The notes beneath the pieces were generated by a model that worked only from the letters and a program-made list of their open reading frames with translations, was not told the origin of the DNA and ran no database searches. DNA of 13,062 nucleotides from Deltaproteobacteria bacterium. Its GTDB lineage: Bacteria; Desulfobacterota; Desulfobacteria; Desulfobacterales; SURF-15. Within the stretch, counting starts at the first letter, position 1. Every line of letters begins with the position of its first letter. Of the stretch, positions 7,640-13,062 are shown one piece after another. Location: assembly GCA_024644775.1 (NCBI GenBank), contig JAHEHB010000124.1, positions 1 through 13,062 of the forward strand, given 5' to 3'. A program made the position numbers and the translations under genes.

Positions 7640-7668
7640 CATATATTAATTCAACCGAGTAGTGTCAA
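7640..7668 (-). promoter_or_regulatory. Probable sigma-70-type promoter of the oadGAB operon
   Basis: On the minus strand TTGACA (7668-7663) is followed after exactly 17 bases by TATATG (7645-7640). The -35 box is perfect and the -10 box matches four of six positions. Transcription would start near 7633, giving a leader of about 250 bases that contains the inverted repeat at 7416-7589. The pump, aminotransferase and TRAP genes can thus be expressed separately from birA and the regulator. I see no copy of the FadR-type operator near this promoter. Confidence 0.6.
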
Positions 7669-7718
7669 GGAGATTTTCAATATTATCGGCCGGTGTTGTG
7701 TATTATCCGATTTGTTCT

Positions 7719-8645
7719 TTACGCACTCATTATCAGTCGCCCCCGGACAATCGGCTCATCTCTTTCCTTTAAATACAGCTCTATATTCTCACCAATATTT
7801 GCTACCCTGCCGGTTACGGTCTCCTTACACGAATCATCATGGCATATGGTCACTTTTTTTCCAATGACACAGGACCGTTTGCGGTACAGATCTAAAAGCG
7901 CTGGATAACCGCCATTTAAAAGCGCTAAATAATTGACCGAAAGAAGTCGAGTCAGGGCACTGAATATGGAACTTTTATTGCACGCCGAGTTATTTTCGAC
8001 AAACTCTGATAAAGAAGCTATTTTGGGGGTAAATGGACTCGGAACAACGCTGGGTGTCGTTTCAACGTTTAACCCGATCCCGAGGACGGCTCCAGTAATG
8101 GTCTTTTCAACCGCTTGGGTATGCGCCAAGACGCCACAAACCTTGGCCCCTTCTACGACAATATCATTCACCCATTTGATGGAGGCTCGATTCTCAAGAC
8201 ACGCGATGGTATCGATTGTTTGAACCACCGATACCGCCGGTAGCACCATAAATGCTGCGCCCAGGTGAGACATGGCTTTGTTCGGCGCCACAAAAATCGA
8301 AAGATGAATATTTCCTGCAAGACTCTCCCATGGTCGATTCTTAAATCCATGAAATCGTTTTCCTGCCCCCGCGACACACAGCAAGGTATCCGGCAGTGTT
8401 ATATGCTTTTGCGAAAGTTCAACGAGGATATCATACTGTGACTCGGGTGCCGATTCCACGGCTAAAATATAGTTCCATACATGATCGGAAGGTTCTTTGC
8501 TTCTATATAACCGTTTCTTCGGAAACAGTCGATGTAATAACTGTTGCAAACCGCTTTCGTACAAGGAGCGTGAACCTTCTGCCCACCTCATCTGCTTTCC
8601 AAGAAGCTGATTCGCGTAGTCGGGATTGTCTGTGATTACCCTCAT
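7719..8645 (-). CDS. birA: Biotin-protein ligase (BirA catalytic-domain type), divergent
   Basis: This enzyme attaches biotin to the AMK lysine of biotin domains via biotinyl-AMP; the obvious local target is OadA K593. The 308-residue protein keeps the core motifs: KWVNDI (157-162) followed by the catalytic-type Lys in GAKVCGVL (K168), GIGLNV (189-194) and a small C-terminal beta domain (about 255-308, ending GRVANIGE...). It has no N-terminal helix-turn-helix, so it is not a repressor of the E. coli BirA kind. Instead it has an uncommon N-terminal stretch of about 55 residues. The usual GRGRRGRxW loop is replaced by GAGKRFHGFKNRPW (93-106), and the DSTN motif is not recognisable. The start at 8645 has no clear Shine-Dalgarno sequence and lies 14 bases after the regulator stop, so it is probably translated from the same message. 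It may be a dedicated ligase for this pump. Confidence 0.83.
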   Translation of the reverse strand: MRVITDNPDYANQLLGKQMRWAEGSRSLYESGLQQLLHRLFPKKRLYRSKEPSDHVWNYILAVESAPESQYDILVELSQKHITLPDTLLCVAGAGKRFHGFKNRPWESLAGNIHLSIFVAPNKAMSHLGAAFMVLPAVSVVQTIDTIACLENRASIKWVNDIVVEGAKVCGVLAHTQAVEKTITGAVLGIGLNVETTPSVVPSPFTPKIASLSEFVENNSACNKSSIFSALTRLLSVNYLALLNGGYPALLDLYRKRSCVIGKKVTICHDDSCKETVTGRVANIGENIELYLKERDEPIVRGRLIMSA

Positions 8646-8659
8646 TAATATCTAATCCG

Positions 8660-9394
8660 CTATCCCGATTCGACCTTTTTTTGTGATTCGGGTTCGATAA
8701 TTTCTTTTATTCGCGATTCCACATAATCTAAATGCTCTAGTATTTTCACTCGCGCGAGATCAGAATCCCCTTTCTTTATGGCACTTACAACATTAAGATG
8801 CTGTCGATATACCGTCTTATGATCAATATCGTTATAATACTTTCCGATGGAGTTCTTTAAAATGTCGTAGATCGTAAACATGATATGGGTTTGAACCTTG
8901 TTGTGGGTTGCCTCGGAGATGGCAAGATGAAAATCAGCATCTTCTTTTTCGAGGCTGAATCCACCGGTTTCCAATTGTATTCGCATGGATTCGATATTTT
9001 CTTCAAGCCGTGCGATATCTTCAGGGGTGGCGCGTTTCGCAGCGTAGTAAGCATTCCAAGCTTCGATGGCCTTCCGAACCTCGATGATCTCAAAAACGAT
9101 GTTGAAGTCGTCTTTGAGAAGATGATGAAGGGGCTCAATCATTCGGCCGGATGCCAGAGACCTTACCACCGTTCGATTCCCCTGTGTCGTCTCCAGTAAC
9201 CCCATTCCGACGAGCGACTTCAGTGCTTCACGAATGGACGGACGACTGACACTCAACAGCTTCATTAGCTCACGTTCAGGAGGTAAAGGATCCCCGGGCT
9301 TAAGCTCCCCTTCTAAAATCAACCGCTTTATTTGATTCATGATTTTTACCGAGAGTTTTTCCTGCTGAATCGGTTTGAAAAGCTGCTTTTCCAT
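8660..9394 (-). CDS. GntR-family transcriptional regulator, FadR/FCD subfamily
   Basis: This is a DNA-binding regulator whose ligand is probably a carboxylic acid of the pathway. Residues about 8-78 form a winged helix-turn-helix with PLPPERELMKLLSVSRPSIREALKSL and the wing GLLETTQGNRTVV. Residues about 95-235 form an all-helical FCD domain that keeps the usual metal and ligand residues: D152 and H156 in EDADFHLAISEATHN, H199 in YRQHLNVV and H221 in LEHLDYV. The length of 244 is normal. It is divergent from the CoA-ligase operon and upstream of birA and the pump genes. A near-consensus FadR-type operator lies 15 bases before its start, so autoregulation is likely. FCD regulators of this type respond to compounds such as lactate, glycolate, malonate or related acids; which one applies here cannot be told. 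Confidence 0.92.
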   Translation of the reverse strand: MEKQLFKPIQQEKLSVKIMNQIKRLILEGELKPGDPLPPERELMKLLSVSRPSIREALKSLVGMGLLETTQGNRTVVRSLASGRMIEPLHHLLKDDFNIVFEIIEVRKAIEAWNAYYAAKRATPEDIARLEENIESMRIQLETGGFSLEKEDADFHLAISEATHNKVQTHIMFTIYDILKNSIGKYYNDIDHKTVYRQHLNVVSAIKKGDSDLARVKILEHLDYVESRIKEIIEPESQKKVESG

Positions 9395-9408
9395 AGCCCC
9401 TCATATTT

Positions 9409-9419
9409 TGGACTGACCA
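9409..9419. promoter_or_regulatory. Candidate FadR-type operator in front of the GntR gene
   Basis: TGGACTGACCA matches the FadR-type consensus TGGTCNGACCA at ten of eleven positions. It lies between the regulator's putative promoter (9447-9477) and its ATG, where a bound repressor would block transcription. Confidence 0.6.
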
Positions 9420-9439
9420 TATTACCATATTACCATTTT
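9416..9439. repeat. Three tandem 8-bp repeats carrying operator half-sites
   Basis: ACCATATT occurs twice in tandem, followed by ACCATTTT. On the minus strand this gives three TGGT half-sites spaced eight bases apart. The first copy overlaps the right half of the palindrome at 9409-9419. It could allow graded or cooperative binding of the regulator. Confidence 0.5.
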
Positions 9440-9446
9440 GAATTGA

Positions 9447-9477
9447 TTTATAAACAATATTTAAAGTAATTTGTCAA
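9447..9477 (-). promoter_or_regulatory. Probable promoter of the GntR-birA genes
   Basis: On the minus strand a perfect TTGACA (9477-9472) is followed after 19 bases by TATAAA (9452-9447); overlapping hexamers at 17 or 18 bases also exist but match less well. The surrounding DNA is AT-rich. Transcription would start near 9440, just before the half-site cluster. Confidence 0.5.
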
Positions 9478-9604
9478 TCAAAAATGGATCTAATTCCTTC
9501 TGACCCATCATTCCACCATTCCAACTTTTCAACCCCGCCAAAAACGGAATCATCGGCATTCCAATCGGGGCGTCGTCCCTTCGTTTTCGCTTACCAAAAA
9601 GTGC

Positions 9605-9633
9605 TTGACACCAATGAGAATTTGTTGTTAAGG
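9605..9633 (+). promoter_or_regulatory. Probable promoter of the CoA-ligase operon
   Basis: TTGACA at 9605-9610 is a perfect -35 box. The -10 region is weak: TGTTAA at 9626-9631 (15-base spacer) or TTAAGG at 9628-9633 (17-base spacer). A start near 9638-9640 would place the operator at 9647-9657 immediately downstream. Confidence 0.42.
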
Positions 9634-9646
9634 AGCAATTGCAAAA

Positions 9647-9657
9647 TGGTCTTACCA
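9647..9657. promoter_or_regulatory. Candidate FadR-type operator in front of the CoA-ligase operon
   Basis: TGGTCTTACCA is a perfect TGGT-N3-ACCA palindrome and matches TGGTCNGACCA at ten of eleven positions. It lies just downstream of the TTGACA promoter and 45 bases before the mtkA start, a typical repressor site. It mirrors the site at 9409-9419. Confidence 0.65.
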
Positions 9658-9701
9658 GCTAAATATACACCATAATAACCCAAAAAGAAGAGGGAGGCAG
9701 T

Positions 9702-10955
9702 ATGGCGAAATTTTTTGAATATCAGGGAAAGGCGCTTTTCAAAAAAGCGAAAATTCCCATTCCCCAGGGAGAGGCGGTAAAAACGCCCGAGGAAGCCAAA
9801 ACGGCTGCCGAAAAAATCGGGAAATCGGTGGTTGTGAAGGCACAGGTCTGGGCCGGGGGAAGAGGTAAGGCTGGTGCCGTCAAATTTGCAGACACCCCTG
9901 ACGAAGCACAGAAAATTGCCTCGGAGATCCTTGGAATGGAAGTAAAAGGACTGGAAGTAAAAGAAGTATTGATTGAAGAAAAACTTGACATTGCTCAAGA
10001 ATTTTACGCGGGAGTGATTATCAATTCAGCCCGCGATGTCAGGGCACCGGTTCTGATGTTCAGTGCCGAGGGCGGTATGGAGATCGAATCGGTACCCGAA
10101 GACAAAATCGCAATGATGAATGTGGATGTCCTGCGAGGTCTTCGACCGTATGACACGCTTAATATGGTCCGCTCTTTGGGCATCAAAGGTGGTGCGCTCC
10201 GGCAGCTGGCAGACATCACATACAAATTGTTCGGTATTTTTAGAAGCTATGACTGCCGATCCGTTGAAATCAATCCGCTCGTGTTGACAAAAGAAGGCAA
10301 GGCCATTGCTGCAGACTGTAGATTTCAGGTCGACGATCAGGCTGTTTTCAGACAACCGGAGTTGGGTGTCAAGATCGGTCGGGAATTTGTCAAAGAACCA
10401 ACGGAATTCGACCTTATTGCCTGGAAATTTGAGGAGGCCGATTTCCGTGGAACCAGCTATGTCGCAGAAATGGCTCCGCCGGAAGACCTAAAAAACGGTG
10501 GCTATGTAGGTTACCACGGGATTGGCGGTGGAGCCGCCATTATGGGTGTCGATGCACTCAATAAGGTGGGGCTTAAAGTTGCCGACTATGCCGATACCAG
10601 CGGAAACCCCACGGCATCTAAGGTCTATCGCGTTTTAAAACTTATCATGTCACAGCCTGACATCGATGGATATTTTCTTGCCGGATTCATGATGGCCAAT
10701 CAAGAACAGTGGCACCATGCCCATGGAATTGTAAAAGCTTTAAGAGAAGAACTTCCAAAACGGCCCGGCTTTCCGGTCGTACTGCTGCTTTGTGGTAATA
10801 AAGAACCAGAATCCCAGGGAATTTTGAAAGAAGGCCTTTCAGACCTGTCCGGTAGGATCGAAATCTATGACAGAGCGCATGTCTATGATGCAAAATTTCT
10901 TGCCGGCCGATTTAAAGCATTGGTGGATGAGTATCGAGCGGAACAAGGCAAATAG
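9702..10955 (+). CDS. mtkA: SCS-type CoA ligase beta subunit, probable malate-CoA ligase
   Basis: This is the ATP-grasp subunit of an NDP-forming acyl-CoA synthetase of the succinyl-CoA synthetase / malate thiokinase family; it activates a carboxylic acid with ATP and CoA together with the alpha subunit. The 417 residues begin with the family signature FEYQGKALFKKAKIPIPQG. They carry the nucleotide-binding KAQVWAGGRGKAGAVK (46-61), the metal-binding EINPLV (190-195) with D205, and DDQAVFRQPELG. The CoA-ligase domain holds GYHGIGGGAAIMGVDAL and DTSGNPTA in place of the usual NGAGLAMATMD and DVGGGA. It is about 30 residues longer than E. coli SucC. GGGAGG precedes the start. The nearby aminotransferase and malyl-CoA-lyase-type gene suggest malate as substrate; succinate, methylmalate or citramalate remain possible. 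The call of family is firm and of substrate tentative. Confidence 0.85.
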   Translation: MAKFFEYQGKALFKKAKIPIPQGEAVKTPEEAKTAAEKIGKSVVVKAQVWAGGRGKAGAVKFADTPDEAQKIASEILGMEVKGLEVKEVLIEEKLDIAQEFYAGVIINSARDVRAPVLMFSAEGGMEIESVPEDKIAMMNVDVLRGLRPYDTLNMVRSLGIKGGALRQLADITYKLFGIFRSYDCRSVEINPLVLTKEGKAIAADCRFQVDDQAVFRQPELGVKIGREFVKEPTEFDLIAWKFEEADFRGTSYVAEMAPPEDLKNGGYVGYHGIGGGAAIMGVDALNKVGLKVADYADTSGNPTASKVYRVLKLIMSQPDIDGYFLAGFMMANQEQWHHAHGIVKALREELPKRPGFPVVLLLCGNKEPESQGILKEGLSDLSGRIEIYDRAHVYDAKFLAGRFKALVDEYRAEQGK

Positions 10956-10969
10956 GGGGGGCAACAACT

Positions 10970-11257
10970 ATGGAATTTTCTGAGAGAACGATTAAGATAA
11001 TCATTGATGATGAGAAATGTAAAGGGTGTACCACACACGTCTGTGTAGATGCCTGTAAAACATATAGCCGAGGTATTCTGGTTTTAAAGGAAGACGGCAA
11101 ACCGGGTGTAGAGGACAATCCAGAAGAACTGGCTCGAAAAGGCACCGAGTGTCTCGCCTGCGAATATGAATGTTGGTTCAGAGGAAATAAGGCCATCACC
11201 ATCGAAGCACCCATCGAGGGTTTGGATGAATATCGAAAAAAGCACGGAACAGCATAA
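10970..11257 (+). CDS. Small ferredoxin-like Fe-S protein between the two CoA-ligase subunits
   Basis: This 95-residue cytoplasmic protein has seven cysteines in two groups: C17-x2-C20-x4-C25-x3-C29 and C61-x2-C64-x3-C68. In an ordinary two-cluster ferredoxin each group has four cysteines followed by Pro. Here the first group has one extra residue before the third Cys, neither group has the Pro, and the eighth cysteine is absent. One [4Fe-4S] cluster is therefore likely and a second would be incomplete or use another ligand. The second group faintly recalls FixX. The gene has a G-rich ribosome binding site, starts 14 bases after mtkA and ends 12 bases before mtkB, so it is certainly expressed with both. 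I do not know its role; redox sensing, a structural subunit of the ligase, or electron delivery are all guesses. Confidence 0.85.
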   Translation: MEFSERTIKIIIDDEKCKGCTTHVCVDACKTYSRGILVLKEDGKPGVEDNPEELARKGTECLACEYECWFRGNKAITIEAPIEGLDEYRKKHGTA

Positions 11258-11269
11258 CGGGGGATAACC

Positions 11270-12160
11270 ATGTCGATATTACTTGATGAAAATACAACGG
11301 TCATTGTTCAGGGAATTACCGGCAGGGAGGGATCTCTCCGGACACAATTCATGAAGGAGTACGGCACCAAAGTGGTTGCCGGAGTTACACCGGGTCGCGG
11401 GGGCCAAGCGGTACACGGCATACCGGTGTACGATACGATGAAAGAGGCCATTGCCAAACACGGGCAGGTGGATGCCAGCGTCGCTTTCATTCCCGGCCCA
11501 TTATTGAAATGGGCGGTGCTGGAAGCCATTGATGCCGGTATCAAATTTATCGTTCCACCGGTTGAGCGGGTTCCGGTTCACGATATTCTGGAAATGGTCT
11601 CAGTGGCCCAAAAAAAGAATGTGCGGCTTTTAGGACCCGGAAGCCTTGGCATCATCAGTCCGGGCAAAGCGGTCATGGGTTGGCTGGGCGGCAATGCCGA
11701 GTGGGCCAATATGCTTTTCAACCCGGGACCTTGCGGGGTTATTTCCCGCAGCGGCGGTCAATCCGGTACGGTACCCTGGGTGTTGAAAGTGGAAGGGCTT
11801 GGCATCAGCACCGCACTTCACATCGGAACCGAACCGGTGTTGGGACAATCCATGGCCGATGTGTTACCTTTGTTCCAAGCGGATGAACAAACAAAAGCGG
11901 TTGCCGTTTTTGGTGAAATCGGCGGTACATTGGAAGAAGAAGCAGCAGAGACGGTGGCAACCGGTACATTTACAAAACCCCTTGTGGTGTTTATCGCCGG
12001 AGCGTGGGCACCTGAAGGCATGCGGTTTTCTCACGCCAGCAGTATCGTAGAAAGGGGAAAAGGCTCTGCCCAAAGTAAAATAGAAGCCCTCACAAAGGCC
12101 GGTGCGCATGTGGTCGATAGTCCAGATGAAATCGCGCCCCTAATCAAAAAACTCATTTGA
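11270..12160 (+). CDS. mtkB: SCS-type CoA ligase alpha subunit, probable malate-CoA ligase
   Basis: This is the CoA-binding and phosphohistidine subunit that completes the CoA ligase with the beta subunit. The 296-residue protein has a Rossmann CoA-binding domain starting SILLDENTTVIVQGITGREGS, then KVVAGVTPGRGG (34-45), GPGSLGIISPGK (122-133) and SRSGGQSGT (159-167). The Glu in FGEIGGTLEEEAA (E216) and the phosphorylated-type His in FSHASSIV (H255), equivalent to the GHAGAIV histidine of SucD, are kept. Deviations from standard SucD are GTEPV instead of GGDP, and SHASSIV instead of GHAGAIV. GGGGGA precedes the ATG, 12 bases after the ferredoxin-like gene. The retained His and Glu indicate an active enzyme; the changed loops suggest a non-succinate substrate, with malate favoured by context. 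Confidence 0.86.
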   Translation: MSILLDENTTVIVQGITGREGSLRTQFMKEYGTKVVAGVTPGRGGQAVHGIPVYDTMKEAIAKHGQVDASVAFIPGPLLKWAVLEAIDAGIKFIVPPVERVPVHDILEMVSVAQKKNVRLLGPGSLGIISPGKAVMGWLGGNAEWANMLFNPGPCGVISRSGGQSGTVPWVLKVEGLGISTALHIGTEPVLGQSMADVLPLFQADEQTKAVAVFGEIGGTLEEEAAETVATGTFTKPLVVFIAGAWAPEGMRFSHASSIVERGKGSAQSKIEALTKAGAHVVDSPDEIAPLIKKLI

Positions 12161-12167
12161 ACCTTTA

Positions 12168-12195
12168 TTGCAACACGATGGATCTGCAGTATAGT
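12168..12195 (+). promoter_or_regulatory. Possible internal promoter before the lyase gene
   Basis: TTGCAA (12168-12173) is followed after 16 bases by TATAGT (12190-12195) in the 101-base gap after mtkB. It could give the lyase gene extra transcription, although read-through from mtkA is equally possible; no terminator is visible in the gap. Confidence 0.38.
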
Positions 12196-12261
12196 GAATA
12201 AGAAACGGTTTACCCCAAAAAAAGCAAAAACGTTACTAACACAAGAAGGAGGATAATTGTC

Positions 12262-13062
12262 ATGCCTGTAATGAGATCTGTTTTTTACACACCCAGCAAC
12301 AACGAAAAAATGGTGTCCAAGGCGCCCGCCATCGCTTGCGATACCCTCACGCTGGATTTGGAAGACTCTGTTCCGCCTGCGGAAAAACCCAAAGGTCGGG
12401 AAATGATCAAACAATACCTGGACGCCAAACGGGTCGAGCAGGTCTCCCCAAATCTGTATGTCAGGATCAACAACTGGGAAACCCAGATGACCAATGACGA
12501 CCTTGAAGCCATCGTGTATCCGGGACTCAACGGCGTCTGCCTGGCAAAATGCGGGGAGCCGGACAACGTCAAGCGCCTTGATTGGAAACTGGAGGAGTTG
12601 GAACAACGAAGGGGTATCGAAGTCGGTAGTATTGGCATCCAGTTACTCATTGAAACAGCTAAAGGGGTGATCAATGCCTATCCCGCGGCTGTTGCCAGTC
12701 CCAGAGTCAATTCGCTGATCTTTGGCGCCGTGGATTACACAAAAGATATGCGTGTGACGCTGACATCGGAAGGAGTGGAGCAGTTGTACGCCCGGTACTA
12801 TACGGCTGTGGCGGCAAGAGCTGCCGGATGTATTGCTATTGACTGCCCGTTTGTCGATATCAAAGACCTGGCGGCATTTGAAAAAAGTACCCGTGAAGGC
12901 CGTCAAATGGGATATGAAGGTCGAATGCTCATCCATCCGGGCCAGATCGAACCATCTCATACCATCTACACACCGTCCGCGGAAGAGATCGAGTGGGCGG
13001 AAGGTGTAAAGAAAGTCTTTGAAGAGGAAGGAATCGCCAAGGGGTCCGCAGCGGTCAGCTAT
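12262..13062 (+). CDS. mcl: HpcH/HpaI-CitE family lyase, probable malyl-CoA lyase (C-terminus off the window)
   Basis: This is a Mg2+-dependent C-C lyase of the malyl-CoA / citramalyl-CoA / CitE family, expected to split malyl-CoA into acetyl-CoA and glyoxylate. The first 267 residues are present, of about 320 in malyl-CoA lyases. They have RSVFYTPSNNEKMVSKA, LDLEDSVPPAEK (31-42) and the substrate Arg in LYVRINNW (R68). Metal ligands are E131 in LLIETAKGV and D158 in IFGAVDYTKDM. The CoA-side segment GRMLIHPGQI lies near 220-229. The ATG at 12262 has a strong AAGGAGGAT. It follows mtkB by 101 bases, the usual partnership of malate thiokinase and malyl-CoA lyase. Beta-methylmalyl-CoA or citramalyl-CoA are alternative substrates, since the family is promiscuous. 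Confidence 0.86.
   Translation, partial: MPVMRSVFYTPSNNEKMVSKAPAIACDTLTLDLEDSVPPAEKPKGREMIKQYLDAKRVEQVSPNLYVRINNWETQMTNDDLEAIVYPGLNGVCLAKCGEPDNVKRLDWKLEELEQRRGIEVGSIGIQLLIETAKGVINAYPAAVASPRVNSLIFGAVDYTKDMRVTLTSEGVEQLYARYYTAVAARAAGCIAIDCPFVDIKDLAAFEKSTREGRQMGYEGRMLIHPGQIEPSHTIYTPSAEEIEWAEGVKKVFEEEGIAKGSAAVSY

Noticed and set aside
7670..7718. Possible terminator after birA (ATCGG...CCGAT)
   Set aside because: The stem is only about five pairs with a long loop and no run of T follows on the transcribed strand.
7502..7867. 121-codon plus-strand open frame
   Set aside because: It runs through the repeat, the promoter region and the antisense of the birA end; no recognisable protein.
9500..9580. 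Scattered CATTCCA repeats in the divergent region
   Set aside because: Three short copies with irregular spacing and no symmetry; too weak to call regulatory or a CRISPR-like array.
9484..9675. 63-codon plus-strand open frame in the divergent intergenic region
   Set aside because: No Shine-Dalgarno sequence, it overlaps the putative mtkA promoter and operator, and its Ser/Pro-rich translation has no known motif.
12031..12606. 191-codon minus-strand open frame spanning the mtkB end and the lyase start
   Set aside because: It crosses two strongly supported plus-strand genes and the gap between them; no domain is recognisable.

Overview
The window looks like part of an anaerobic, sodium-using proteobacterium, most plausibly a marine Desulfobacterota (Desulfobacterales-like) genome. 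The reasons are a GC content that looks close to 50%, a TRAP transporter beside a membrane-bound biotin-dependent Na+-pump decarboxylase, and a palindromic intergenic repeat of a style I associate with that group. The taxonomic call is inference; no rRNA or other marker gene is present. The whole window reads as one functional locus built around C4-acid and glyoxylate metabolism, split into two divergent arms at about 9395-9701.

Minus-strand arm (right to left): a FadR-type GntR regulator (9394-8660), a biotin-protein ligase (8645-7719), an intergenic stretch with a strong promoter and an approximately 174-bp imperfect inverted repeat, then the gamma, alpha and beta subunits of an oxaloacetate-decarboxylase-type Na+ pump (oadG-oadA-oadB, 7379-4115). 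These are followed by a serine-glyoxylate-type aminotransferase (4046-2847) and a three-gene TRAP transporter (dctP, dctQ, dctM). dctM runs off the left edge.

Plus-strand arm: an SCS-type CoA ligase of the malate-thiokinase kind (beta 9702-10955, alpha 11270-12160) with a small 7-cysteine ferredoxin-like gene wedged between its two subunits. A CitE/malyl-CoA-lyase-type gene (12262 onward) follows and runs off the right edge.

Proposed joint function (inference): the TRAP system imports a dicarboxylate or related acid with Na+. The ligase converts malate (or a close analogue) to malyl-CoA and the lyase splits this into acetyl-CoA and glyoxylate. The aminotransferase turns glyoxylate into glycine. 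The biotin enzyme decarboxylates oxaloacetate (or a related 2-oxo acid) and exports Na+, which can re-energise the TRAP importer; the local biotin ligase would charge its biotin domain. The FadR-type regulator probably controls both arms: near-consensus TGGTCNGACCA operators lie just downstream of the candidate promoters for the regulator (9409-9419) and for the ligase gene (9647-9657).

The most unusual items are the ferredoxin-like gene between the two ligase subunits, the divergent decarboxylase alpha subunit with its equally divergent local biotin ligase, and the inverted repeat that would be transcribed in the leader of the pump operon.
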